From contig CM074766.1 in assembly GCA_037355855.1 (NCBI GenBank), positions 992,001 to 1,056,000 of the forward strand: a stretch of 64,000 nt of DNA. The letters run 5' to 3'. The DNA is from Pseudo-nitzschia pungens (Eukaryota; Bacillariophyta; Bacillariophyceae; Bacillariales; Bacillariaceae). Positions 32,632-43,966 of this stretch are shown piece by piece. A model generated the notes under the pieces. The model saw only the letters and a list, made by a program, of their open reading frames with translations. It searched no databases and was not told the DNA's origin. The position numbers and the translations under genes are program-made. Positions within the stretch are counted from its first letter, which is position 1. Each line of letters begins with the position of its first letter.

Positions 32632-35600
32632 TCAAACAATTTCATCGTCGTTTTCTCTTGATGGCGGTGTGGGATTAGCACGGGGTGTACAGAGGGAATG
32701 CACCCATTTGTCGGAAGACGGCGGCTGAGGTTCCTGTTCTCCTGTCCACTTTGTGTTGTTGAGATTCTGCTCGAGCTCTAGTAGGAGCAACTCTATAGCT
32801 CTTTCGATGTACTGAACCATGTGTTCGTTACCGCTACTGTTTTCGATGACATCATCCTCTGCAACTTTGTCTCCAGCAGCAAAAGACGATTGGACATGAT
32901 CATCAGTCACTGTGTGTCTCGCTGATGGACCACGTCCTCCGGCCAAGCAAGCATCGTTCCCAAGAGAGTCTATGTCCTTTATAGCTTCGTCATCGTTATT
33001 ATCGATGATGGCGTTGAGATCGGCACTGGCAATGCCATCGGCATTTGCATCAGGATTGAAATTGACCGCGTGTCTCGCTGATGGACCACCTCCTTCGGCC
33101 AAGCAATCGTCGTTCGTAAAAGACTCGATTCCAAGGTCAACGTCGTTGTTGACGTTGATATTGAGAATGGTAATGGCATTGGCATTGGTATCTAAAGTAG
33201 CATCAGGATCAGGATCAAAATTGGTGGTGTCTCTTATTGATGGGCCATATCCTGCGGCCAAGTCACCATCGTTCGCGAGAGACTCTTTATCATGATTACC
33301 GTCGTTGTTCATGTTGGTAATGGCATTGGCACTGTCATCGGCATTTGCATCAGGATTGGAATTGACCGCGTGTCTCCCTGATGGACAACCTCCTGCGGTC
33401 AAGCAATCGTCGTTCGCACGAGACTCTTTGCCAAGGTCAATGTCGTTGTCGTTGTCGACGTTGATATTGGCATCGGCATTTGCATCAGGATTGGAATTGA
33501 CCGCGTGTCTCCCTGATGGACAACCTCCTGCGGTCAAGCAATCGTCGTTCGCACGAGACTCTTTGCCAAGGTCAATGTCGTTGTCGTTGTCGACGTTGAT
33601 ATTGGCATCGGCATTTGCATCAAGATTGGAATTGACCGCGTGTCTCGCTGATGGACTACCTCCTGCGGCCAAGCAATCGTTGTTCGCAAGAGACTCTTTG
33701 TCAAGGTCAATGTCGTTGTCGACGTTCACGTTGATATTGGCATCGGCATTAGCATCAGGATCGAAATTGGTGGCGTGTCTAGCTGATGGACCATAACCTG
33801 CGTCCAAGCGACCATCGTTCGCAAGAGACTCTTTGTCGTAGATATCGTCGTCGTTGTTCATGTTGGTAATGGCATTGGCACTGCCATCGAAATTTGTATC
33901 AGGATTAGAATTTGCCGCGTGTCTCATTGATCGACCACGTCCTGCGCTCGAGCAACCATCGTTCGCAACAGACTTTATATCATGGCTATCGTCGCTGTTC
34001 ATGTTGGTGATAGCATTTTCATCAACATGAGCATTAGGATTGGAATTGGCCGTATGTCTCGCTGATGGACCACGTCCTGCAGCTAAGCGATCAACGTTCG
34101 CAGGAGACTCTACATCCGCCGTAGCTGCGTCATGGATATCGTCGTTGTTGTTCATGTTGGTAATGACATTGCTACTGGCATCAGTATTAGCATCAGGATT
34201 GGAATTGGTCTCGTGTCTCATTGATCGACCACGTCCTGCGCTCGAGCAACCATCCTTCGCAACAGACTCTATATCATAGCTATCGTCGTTGTTCATGTTC
34301 GTAATGCCACAGGCATCGACACTAGCATCAGGATTAGAATCGGCCGCTTGTCTCATTGATGTACCAAGTCCTGCAGCCAAGCGATCATCATTCGCAAGAG
34401 GCTCTACATCCTGCGTAGCTGCGTCATGGTTATCGTCGTCGTCGATGTTGACGTTCGCAATGACTTTGGTACTTGCAACGGTATTAGCATCAGGATTGAA
34501 ATTGGCGTTGATATAGTCGGTGACATCATTTCTGTGCCACTTTCTTTTCGTCTCGAAGCTCGCGACAGCAGAAGCATTTGAAAGGGCAGCAACCGCCGCA
34601 CGAGTGATAGCAATCCTTGTTTCGAATTGTCGGATCAATTCTCTGACGTTCACCAACGCTGCCGTATCATACAACTCACGGCGACTCGTCGTTCTTTGGA
34701 AAAAGACTGGTAATTGATTCCAATCGTTGGAAAAAGCAGGCTCTCTATGGAGGCGATTGTTGTCGGGTATGGTTCTTCGTCCTTGGAATACTCCTGTTGT
34801 CCCGAAATCAAGATTTGCTCTCTCTCGAGATGATTTGGGATAAAAACCAGTGTTTCCATCGTTACCGGAACCCGACAACAGAAACATAGACTCGGTAGCT
34901 GTTGCTTTTGGCCGTGGTCCTGATTCCACAGCAATTTTTGCCCAAAGGTTCTCCTCGTCCTCTGGAACAAAAATCGTCTCTTCCGTCCAGATGGATGTCG
35001 ATGATGCCAATGATGCCCGCTCGAACTCTTCTTCCACGTCGGTGGTAGTGGTCGAGGTTGTCTCCTCCTTCCAATAACCAACGATATTGTATTCTTCTTC
35101 CTCATACGTGTTGATAGTTCCAACGCTTTCTTCCGTCCAGATGGATGATGATGCTATCGATGGTGCTCGTTTCAACTCAGCATCTCCACCGGTTGTGACA
35201 AGAGAGGCGATCTCTTCGGTCCAGTAGCTCGCTTCTTCGTTATCGGTCGTATTCGTGTTTTCGAGGCTCACGCCTTCGTCGATGGAGATCGAATAGGTCT
35301 CTTCCGTCCAGATGGACGACATGGAGAATTCGGTATCCGTTCTCACGTGCTGTCGGAGTTGTGAGTGCTCTTTGCGATGATTGTCGAGCCGGAGCAATAC
35401 GATGTCATCGCTATCATTGTCGGTGGCTTGGACGGATCCCCGACTGTCAACTTCTTCATCTTGCTTCCCCTGCCCTTCCTTCTCGGGAGAAATGATTGCT
35501 ACTGCTTGATTGATTTTTTTGTATTGATCGACAACCTCTTCCTCGGAAAGACCACTCACTGTCTCATTGGCATCGCAGTAAGTATCCTCTGTAATTTTCT

Positions 35601-36334
35601 CATCGTGTCCGATGACTTGGAGGTGACCGTTCCGCACCGTGTTTTCATTTTCAACGCTCTTCCCGTCTCCGGCTCGCACCATCGAACCCAACGACGCGGG
35701 TTGCTCCGTTTCACGATGCTGTTTGATTCTGTTGCATTTCGGAACGATCCTCGCGGCGATGGTGATTTCATTCTGTGTGTTGGTTTCGTCTGCGCCTTTT
35801 GCTGCCGCATCGATCTCCGCGAGGTGGGACTTGCTTTCCACAACGGCCGTCCCCGGGTCGTCATCGATTGTGGTAATAGTGTCATCGCCGCCGGCATTCG
35901 CTTCCCGTTGGTTCCCATTATTTGGGTCAACGATTCCGACCGAACTGCCAGGTGGCGAAAAGGAATCCGCGTCCCATTCGCTGCTCTCTCGGTGTGCGGG
36001 ATTGCAATCGCCACCGCGCGGTTTCTGCCGTTCCCGATCGTCCGGTGTCGGGGGTCCGGATTCCTCACCATCCGCAGTTGCTCGCGAGCGGCTTTCTCGT
36101 TCCGAAGCCAGCATCTCTTCGTCTTTGTTTTGTTTCTCTTCCCCTGCAACGCATTCCGCTCTCGACTCGGTCCCATGCCGTGGTTCCTCCCGTAGCACTC
36201 TGCTGCTGTCATCTTGGTCGCAGCCCCCGCAACCGAAACCGACATTGTCATCGTCGTCGTTATTATTGTTGTTATTGTTATTGTCCCCTGCCTGCAACGA
36301 AGATACCTCCGAGACCGAGGCAGCAGACCATCCT

Positions 36335-36376
<42 letters not shown>

Positions 36377-36858
36377 TTCTCGAGCATTTCTTCGATGCAA
36401 CGCTTTTTTTCTTGCAACCGCAATTCCGTTTTCTTGAGAGCCTCCAGGAGGGTTGCGGCCGCAACGTGGTCGTCCGCTTTCGAATCGGTGTTGCTCTCGC
36501 GATCGAATGCTTGGAGTGGGAATTGCTGCTGTTGCTGCTGTTGCTGCTGCTGACCGTTGCCGCTACACGTGTCGGAATCCGGAGTGGTCTCGATGGAATC
36601 CAGGATCTCTCTCAATCGATCCTCCAGGGTCGAGATTCCGAGCATGGCCGTATCCCGAATCGCGGCAGCAGCACCAGCGGAGCTCTCAAAAGTGCCGGTG
36701 TTGCGGGCGGTAGTAGCTTCGGGATGTTCGCTGTCCACAGGGACACACCGGTGCTGTCGACCGGGCATCCGATCGATCCCGTCCTCCTCCTCGTCACCCC
36801 CGACAATGGGCAGCGCACCATCGCCCATACCGTGGTCGCGGTGCCTCGCAGCAGTCAT
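32632..36858 (-). CDS. Giant disordered protein with WTEE motifs and 45-residue tandem repeats
   Basis: ATG at 36858 gives 1408 residues. The N-terminal part has a helix (GISTLEDRLREILDSIETT), polyGln, a coiled helix (TLLEALKKTELRLQEKKRCIEEML) and two polyAsn tracts. The middle is acidic and carries five motifs SSIWTEETYSI, ASYWTEEIASL, SSIWTEESVGT, VGYWKEETTST and TSIWTEETIFV at spacings of about 35-50 residues. A folded-looking stretch follows (FFQRTTSRRELYDTAALVNVRELIRQFETRIAITRAAVAALS). The last third is about twelve Asn/Asp-rich repeats of 40-47 residues with core NPDANAD ... ESLANDDCLAAG-G-PSARHA. No signal peptide or membrane segment. The ATG overlaps the stop of the 486-codon upstream frame, so both may be one gene. 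I know no homologue. Confidence 0.55.
32890..34500. repeat. Tandem coding repeat, unit about 135 bp, about twelve copies
   Basis: Copies share CGTGTCTC-TGATGGACCA and GCAAGAGACTC words. Two neighbouring copies (about 33340-33474 and 33475-33609) are nearly identical over their full length, whereas outer copies have diverged, which points to ongoing unequal exchange in the middle of the array. Confidence 0.85.
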
Positions 36859-38315
36859 TGCAACCCCCAAAGACCTTGTTCCCCCGTCTCAAATCCACCA
36901 CCGCCATCGGAACGAGGTGCTCGAACCCGGCGATGCCCCGGTCGGGACTGATGATTCTCCGATTCGTCCAAACCCTCGGGATGGTGTGTCGCGGGTCGCG
37001 ACGAGGATTCTACGCCGTGAGCCTCGTCGGCCGCCGATTCTGCGACCGCGACTCGTGGCAGCGACTCGAGCTGCGAAATCGCTGCCGCCGCCGCCGCCGC
37101 CTCCGTTTCGTCCCCTCTCGAGCAATGCATCGCTTGCTCGTCGTCGGTGATTCCACCACGCTCTCGGCCTCTTGCGATCCCGGGGAGTGACCGCGGATTC
37201 GAGGTTGGGATTTCCAGGAGAGTAAACGGCGGACCGCTGCCGTGCGCAGTGGCAGCGCCACCCAAAATAGTGGTTGCGGCGGCAGCAGCAGCAGCAGTAG
37301 TAGTAGTATACGCAGCAACACCATTCGGACCCAAAGCACAAGTCTTTGTGCCGGGATTGTTCCAGCGATCCGGTGCCATCCTGTCACCACCACCACAGCC
37401 ACTGGTTTGGTGGGTTTCCGGGTGGTATTGGTACTGGTATGTGCCGTGCGTGTGCTCGTGGCGATCGTCGCATTCGTATTCGTATTCGTATTCGTGTTCG
37501 TACAAGTACTCCGAGTCCGAATCCGAGTCCGAATCCGAATCGCAATCGCAGTAATAGTAGTCCGACTCGTTCTGGAGGCTCACCAGTATGTTTCCAAAGA
37601 CGTGGTCGAAGGAGGCCGGGACGAGCGTTGTTTGGCTCGCGACGGAGCAATTGTTTGACATTCCACGGGCCGTGTTGTCGATGCCCACCGTTGTCACGGT
37701 GGTGGAATCGTCGTTGTTGTCGTTGTCGTTGTCGTTGTCGTTATCGTTGTCGTTGTGGTAGCTGTTGCCGTCGCCGTCGCCGTCGCCATAGCCATGGCCA
37801 AAGCTGTCGCAATCGCCATGACCAGCGCTGCCGTTGCTTCTTGCCTTGCCGCGGGAATCGTGCTGGATAGAGCGGTACGTGTAGCTGTCGTGCGCGATGT
37901 GAGCATCCCGGGTTGCGATTGCGATCCTCGACCCGGCGCTCGATGGTGAGGGGACGAGGGACGAGGACGAGAGCTCGGACTCGGACTCGGTGCTGCTTCG
38001 ACTGCTGCTGCTGGTGGTGGTGCTTCGACTGCTGCTTCCCCAGCTGGTACTGCAAATGCTGTGGTGATCTTCGTCGACGTCATCGATAGAAGCACAGATG
38101 ACACCCTTCCAGGCGTCCTGGTCCGAGGAGCAGTAGAACACCAAGCGTTTTGGGTGTTGGTGTTGATTTTGGCGTCGACCTTGGAGGTATTTGCCAGATG
38201 TTACTGGTGTGGATGTGGATGTGGATGTGGATGTGGACGTAGACGTGGACGTGGCTGTCGCCGGGGACGATCCCCCCTGGTGGCGCCCGAGAGGACGGTT
38301 GGTGTTGATCTCCAT
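36855..38315 (-). CDS. Low-complexity unknown protein, possibly the 5' part of the neighbouring giant gene
   Basis: ATG at 38315 gives 486 residues. After a Thr/Ser-repeat start (TSTSTSTSTSTS) there is one ordered-looking patch (KRLVFYCSSDQDAWKGVICASIDDVDEDHHSICSTSW). The rest is low complexity: SDSDSDSDSE, EYEYEYE, DNDNDNDNDN, Gly/Asp and polyAla tracts. The final stop (36855-36857) shares bases with the ATG of the 1408-residue frame (ATGA overlap), and both proteins have the same style of composition and the same strand. An operon-like overlap is unexpected in a diatom nucleus; a short intron or an indel joining the two frames is more likely. I tested two GT-AG combinations near 36874 and neither kept the frame. 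Confidence 0.5.
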   Translation of the reverse strand: MEINTNRPLGRHQGGSSPATATSTSTSTSTSTSTSTPVTSGKYLQGRRQNQHQHPKRLVFYCSSDQDAWKGVICASIDDVDEDHHSICSTSWGSSSRSTTTSSSSRSSTESESELSSSSLVPSPSSAGSRIAIATRDAHIAHDSYTYRSIQHDSRGKARSNGSAGHGDCDSFGHGYGDGDGDGNSYHNDNDNDNDNDNDNNDDSTTVTTVGIDNTARGMSNNCSVASQTTLVPASFDHVFGNILVSLQNESDYYYCDCDSDSDSDSDSEYLYEHEYEYEYECDDRHEHTHGTYQYQYHPETHQTSGCGGGDRMAPDRWNNPGTKTCALGPNGVAAYTTTTAAAAAAATTILGGAATAHGSGPPFTLLEIPTSNPRSLPGIARGRERGGITDDEQAMHCSRGDETEAAAAAAAISQLESLPRVAVAESAADEAHGVESSSRPATHHPEGLDESENHQSRPGHRRVRAPRSDGGGGFETGEQGLWGLQ

Positions 38316-40214
38316 TCGCGGTTCTTGGTTTGCTTCCCTGCGTTCGTACCGGTAACTTGTGCAACAAACGAAGTTGCTTGTCCGTAATGCGGACTACCTC
38401 GGGTTCGTTTTTTATGCTACACGTAATTACCGTACATGGTATCCGCTGATTGGTGGAATTTTGAGGAATGGAAAATAATCGCGGTACGAGCAAGAATAAT
38501 AATGAGAATGCCCCCGGCATCGATTGGGCCATGCCGGGTCGGGGCACTGGTCGTGCTCGCAATGATGATTATTTCTGTTTCTTGGTTGAATAAGTTACGG
38601 TGCGATGGGTTTAACATCCGATGGGTTCGACGGACTTTCGGTTTTAGATACCTTTTGGGGCGATTGGAGCGTGCCTCAGTCACGGTTCCCATCACCTACC
38701 CTTTGGAACCACGCCAATCGGAACGACGCCGGAACGGAAAGCGTGCTTCTCGTTCGCGTTGGAACCCTACCGTACGGTACCCTATTGGGCAGTTCTTTTC
38801 CTTCGAACCGCGAGCACCGCGAATGCCGCCGACCTTCCCGTTCGTCACTTAGGCGCGCAATTTTTCGGCGGTCCGCTTCCGACGATGACCGCATCCGGAA
38901 AGTCCCGTTTCCCAAAAGGAGGAGAGATTGCGGCTCGTAACCTTACCAATTGAGGGAACGCTTATTTTCGAAATAGCAACGCTTCCTGCAAGACGGTCAA
39001 GACCATTACATAACCTACGTACGAAAGGTACTATACTGTAAGAAAAAGGCCTCATCGTCGAAGAAAGGTCTTCCACAAACGTACGAAGTACGAACCGCGC
39101 CACATTTTCAATATTCAATATCCTTAGGGATACAGAGCATAGTCAGTAGGGAATCCTACTGTAAAGTGCGTACGATACATGTCGTAGCGGACCGTTGTCC
39201 AAGAGGTCATTTGTCCAGCAAAACTGCATAACCTTCCTTACTCGTTCTCCTACTCGTACCTGTACGTTCCGTAAGATCGCCTACGAACAATTTCGTAGAG
39301 GGCCAGTGCGTTGCCGGCCTCGCCGCATGAGTATGAAAAAAGAAATTATGTGTTCTTTTGTCGATTGAGATGCGATGAGATGAGAGAGATGAGATGATAC
39401 AGACCAATATTCGACTGGTTTGTTTCACTTGTGCTTTCACTCCCAACATACCCGCACTCGTAGCAAGTTCCTCGTGTCGACCACCCTTTCGTGCGAAAAC
39501 CATCCTCACAGTCAGTATTCGGATTGATTCGACTCGACTCCGTGCTGTAATGGTAACCTTACTGGTAATCCTTACTTACCGGTAACTTACTTGTAAGTTA
39601 CTTGCAGTCGACCGCATTGAATTACGAACTTCGTCTTTGTTTATCATTTGACTTGGTAGAATAAAACAATGGTAGGTCCAACAGATCAAAAATAATTCAC
39701 AATAATCCATCGTCAATCGATCCAATCAATCAATCAATCTCAATCGAGAGAATCAAACAATCGAAAAAAGTACGAGTAAGTCCAATCGATCGATCTCAAT
39801 CAAAATGATCGAGTCGAGAATCGAATCGAATATCGGGATGGAATGGAATGGAGTTGGGAAACGCACAAATCATCGAAACCGGCCATTATGCGCCACCGAG
39901 TGCAGGTCCATCGTCCGGGCGATGAATGATCCTCTGTGGAGACTACTTGTTCGGTACCTATCTGGGCCACACTTGGTTGGGATCCGATCCGATCCGATCC
40001 GATCCGATCATTCCGTGTCGTTTCGTTCCGTTCCGTTCCATTGCATTGGAGTTGCCAGGGATGGGAATGCATCGTTCTCCTGCCGGGTTGCTCATGCATT
40101 CTTTTTTCTCTCTCTCCGATTGGTTTATCTCTCTCTCTCTCCCCAATGCAATCGGTCCGCAAGAAGACAAACCCGAATCGAGAGACGTCTGTCTCATCCC
40201 TCGCTGCCATCATC
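38316..40214. other. 1.9-kb intergenic region
   Basis: No supported gene. A word-rich patch at 39548-39606 (GGTAACCTTACTGG, TAATCCTTACTTACCGG, TAACTTACTTGTAAGTTAC) is one of the densest in the window. AATCAATC runs occur at 39715-39745 and GATCC pentamers at 39970-40010. The right 250 bases form the 5' untranslated region of the DUF6824 gene and contain CT microsatellites (about 40108-40140). Confidence 0.45.
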
Positions 40215-43200
40215 ATGTCCGAGACTCCCGAACCCGGGACCGTAGTTGCTGCGGCCGATGTGTCGACCGCCTCCGTTCCGGAACCCGTGCAAGCCGTTGC
40301 CGTTGCCGAGGCCACTCCTCCTGCCGCTCCCGTTCCCCTTTCGGTTCCCGTTGCCGTTCCGGTTGCAGTTGCAGTTGGGGTTGCGGTTCCCGCCGTGCAA
40401 GCCGAGGCGGCGGCACCCACTCAACCCGCCGTGCCATCCGGAATCCCAGCCGAAGCGGCAGCAACCAGCGGACAACCCCGGGAATCCTCGGCTCCCGTCG
40501 CATCCACGAGCGAACCCCCCTCTGATCCGCAGCAATCAGAGCAGCCACAGCAGCAGCCACAGCCAGTGATGGCTGGCGAGAGCGAAGCGGTTCCTCTGGC
40601 TGCCACCAATGCCAACGCAAGCGTAGAAGCTACCGTCAACGCTGTCATCCAGGACATACAACAACAACAACAACAACAACAACAAGTTCCACAGCAAGTG
40701 CAAGTACAGCATCAAGGTGCAAATGCACAACATCAAGTGCAAGGTACAACAGCACGAAGCAGCGACGGTTCCGGTTCCAGAGTACCACGGCAGCGATCAC
40801 CACCAACACGATGGAGATGCAAGCGGTGGAACCTCCTCCGGCACCATCCGAACCCGCCGCACCCGGCAACGTCGTTGTTCCCGTCGTCCCCCGTCACCGA
40901 TCCGGTCCCCGAGGCGCTCGCGCACTCGAACTCGAACTCCGACTCGGCGAATCAAGCCACCCCGGGAGTACCGGCTCCCGCCGAACCCGTTTTGGATCCG
41001 GCGGCAGCCACCAGCGGGGACGGTCCCCAGTCCTTCCGAACCCGCGGCGGAGCTTCCGCCGCCACCGGTGGACCTGCAGCAGCAACAGATGCAGCAGCCG
41101 GCTGCAGCTCCCGCCGCCGTTGCGGCACCGCCCCCTCCGACCCGCCGCCGGTCCTCCGCGTCCGGCAAGAAAAAGTCCGCCATCCCCCTTGACGCCCCCG
41201 TCGTCTGCCAGCACGAGGTCGCGGAGATGGACGTTCTCAGCGGCCGGGGAGCCGCCGTCAACAACCACCCGGGCAACAAGAAATTCCGGGCCCTCTGCTT
41301 CGTCCGCAAGGCCCACTTCGACCTGGGGAACCACGCCGCCAAGCGGCGGCTGGCCACGGAGATCGTGGAGATCCTGCAGAGCGGGAGGGACCATCCCCCC
41401 TCGCGGTTTCTCAAGCGGCGGCCGCTCTCCGCAACAATTCCTTCCCCGGCACCCGATGCGGGCGAGACCGGGGAACGAGCCGAAGCGGCGGCGGCATCGA
41501 TATCGGCGTCGGCGTCGATTTCGGAAGCCACCCAGGGCCCCGGCGGACGAGTCCGCCGCCGCGACTGCCGCAACGGTGGCTGCTCCGGACAATGCCGCGA
41601 CCGCCACCGGCAGCGCTGCCGGAGCCGCTACCACCGGATCGTCGTCGGCTCCCAAGCCCGTGACGTACTACGCCATGACCAAGGAACAGGCCATTCTCAA
41701 GGCCCAGCAGGTCATGCGGGACTACAAGCGCCCCGATCGATTGGAATGGAAGCTCCTCCAGCAGCAGCAGCAGCAAGCATTGCAGCAACAATTGCAGCAG
41801 CAGCAGGGAACATCCCGGTCCGCTTCCGAAACGGCGGCGGCGGCGGCGGTCCCGCAACTCCTCAAGCCCCCGCGGTCCCGGGCCGTCCCGTCGACCCCGC
41901 TGGAGGGCGTCGTCGAGTTTCTGGGAGCTCCCGATCCCGAAACCGACGACCTCTTCCGGGTCAATCCCTTCGGAGTCCACGCCCACGACGTTCTGTCGGG
42001 ACGGGGGGCCTACGTCAACGGCCACGTCGGAAACGCTAGGCTCCGGGCGCTGGCCCTCGAGCGCAAGGCGCGATTCGATGCCGGGAACTACACCGAGAAG
42101 CGGCTGCTGGCGGCGGAGATCGTCGCCCACATCCGGGCCCTGGAACCTCCCGGCCGCTTTCTCAAGCACGCGTCGGCCGAGACCAAGGCCGCCTACCAGG
42201 CGCAGCAGCAACGGGAAGAACAGCAGCGACAGCAGCAACAACAACAACAACAAGCCGAAGCCGCCGAGCAGAGTGCCCAGGAGCAGTCCGCAGCGGCGGA
42301 TCCGGCTTCCGAGACTTCGGGTCCCGCCGCGGCTCCTTCCGATTCCGTGGCGGCGGCAGAAGCAGCAGCATCCGCCCCCGCTGCTTCCGGGGAAGCCTCC
42401 GCAATCGCCGACGTCCCGGTCAAGCAAGAGGATCCGGATGTTGCGGCGGCGGCGGCGGCGGCCACCGAGGCTCCCCATCCCGAGGCCGGTGCCCCGCCGC
42501 GAGAGCAACCCACCGACGAGCACGGACGGCCGAGAGTGGACGCGCTCTTCAAGGCCGCCGAGCAACAGGCCCAGCAGGGCGTCCCGAACCCGGGTCCGCC
42601 GTCGCAGGAGCACGCGCACGAGCAGGCGCACGCAACGGCGAATGCAACCGCGATGGAAACCGCGAACGCAACCCCGGCTCCCAATCCCGATGGAACCGCC
42701 ACCGGGCTTGCGGCGGGCGATCTTTCCGCGCAGGGGACGATTCGCCTGATCGACGGGGTCTGGGAGGAATTGTCGGACGACAAGGCCATCCACAAGGCCT
42801 GCCAGGTCATGAGGGACATTTCCCGGCCCGATCGCAAGTACCGGGAAGAACGACGCGAGCAACGCCTCCAGCGCAAGCACCACAAGCGCCGAAAGCTCCT
42901 GGAGGGAAGCAGCGTGGGCGCGGACCCTTCCAACACCAACGCCAACCCGGGGGTGACTCCGGTAGAACAGCAGCAGCAACAACAACCACAGCAACAGCTG
43001 CACGAGGGAACCATCGCCGCAACCAGCGACCCGGCAAGGGCCAACGGGGTAGAAGGGGCCGCGGTTGTTTCTGCGTCCAACGGAATCGGCCACGGGGATG
43101 CCTCCGGGGTGGTGGTGGTGGCCGCCAAGACCGCGGAGGAGGAAAACGGCAACCCCCACGCTTCTTCTTCCGAGGCTCCCGAGCAGCCACCGAAGGTGGA

Positions 43201-43408
43201 GGGGCAAGCATCCGTCAAAGCGGAGAACGACGAGCTGGGCAAGGCGGCCGCCGTCCAGGTGGTGGACAATGCCCTGCTGCCCACCACCGCCGCGGCAACC
43301 GTTGCGGCGACAGCGGCGGCGACCGAACCCGCGGCAGCCACGGCGGCAGCGGCGGCGACGATGCCCACCGAAGAACCCCCGCCCGCCGCATCCTCCATCG
43401 AGGTGTGA
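40215..43408 (+). CDS. Double-DUF6824 protein (reading frame interrupted by five +1 steps)
   Basis: Coding sequence flows from ATG 40215 to TGA 43406-43408 but moves through frames 0-1-2-0-1-2, each step equal to one extra base: at 40743, about 40770-40800, 40888-40892 (CCCCC), 41016-41019 (GGGG) and about 41535-41541 (GGGCCCC). With these skipped the product is 1062 residues. It has two DUF6824 domains, EVAEMDVLSGRGAAVNNHPGNKKFR (nt 41215-41420) and VHAHDVLSGRGAYVNGHVGNARLR (nt 41970-42170), both with the full DVLSGRG-x5-H-x-GN-x3-R motif and ending PxRFLK. Each is followed by a second motif, ILKAQQVMRDYKRPDR (nt 41690) and IHKACQVMRDISRPDR (nt 42790), so the whole module is duplicated. Linkers are Ala/Pro/Gln-rich. 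DUF6824 is abundant in diatoms and of unknown function; the very basic end of module 2 (REERREQRLQRKHHKRRKLL) would suit nuclear localisation. Confidence 0.75.
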
Positions 43409-43966
43409 TCGGGGCCGAGTGAAGATCGTGTCGGACGATGAGAGGAAGAAGACTCACTCGAAGCGATTGGTTTGGTACGGTATCGAGCGAACGAACGAAG
43501 GGACCGGAGTCGAGGCGAAGCGGGGGAGGGTACCACCAACCTCACGGTGCAAACCAGCGTTCGGACAACATCGTGATGCGATAGCAGGGATGGGGGCAAA
43601 CGAAGGAGGACCGCGGTCGCGGAGGGGCACAACAACGAACTACTACAGATGGTTGCCTCGAGTTTGGAAGAGCAGAAACTTTCCGTCGGTCACGCACATG
43701 GGAGCAACGAACGAACGAACGAATGAGCAAATGATGACGGGCTAGCAGAACCAGTACTTGTGTAACGAATCAACTGTCTTTTTATTTTTGAATGTTTGTA
43801 GGATAGGATACGATACTCTGATGCAGCCATCCATCCGGAAAGCTTGTTCGTTTCTGGGTTGATTGAAAGACGGCGGATTGATTCTTTCTTGTTGATTGAT
43901 TGATTGACCGATTGTTGGATTCGGTATCGCCCGGTCTTCGCGGTCCTTGGTCGAACGGGGGCTGAA
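43409..43966. other. Spacer with 3' untranslated regions
   Basis: About 560 bases between convergent genes. CGAACGAACGAACGAATGAG occurs at 43706. No gene recognised. Confidence 0.45.

Noticed and set aside
34650..36550. Plus- and minus-strand frames (up to 304 codons) across the WTEE gene
   Set aside because: Overlap the 1408-residue frame in other phases and consist of translated trinucleotide repeats (polyThr, polyVal, polyLeu).
40740..41545. Short introns as explanation of the frame steps in the DUF6824 gene
   Set aside because: The sequence on both sides of each step is contiguous and natural, leaving no room for introns of normal size.
41411..43635. Minus-strand frames of 480 and 598 codons opposite the DUF6824 gene
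   Set aside because: Shadows of GC-rich coding DNA on the plus strand; no domain, Arg/Gly- or Ala/Ser-biased composition.
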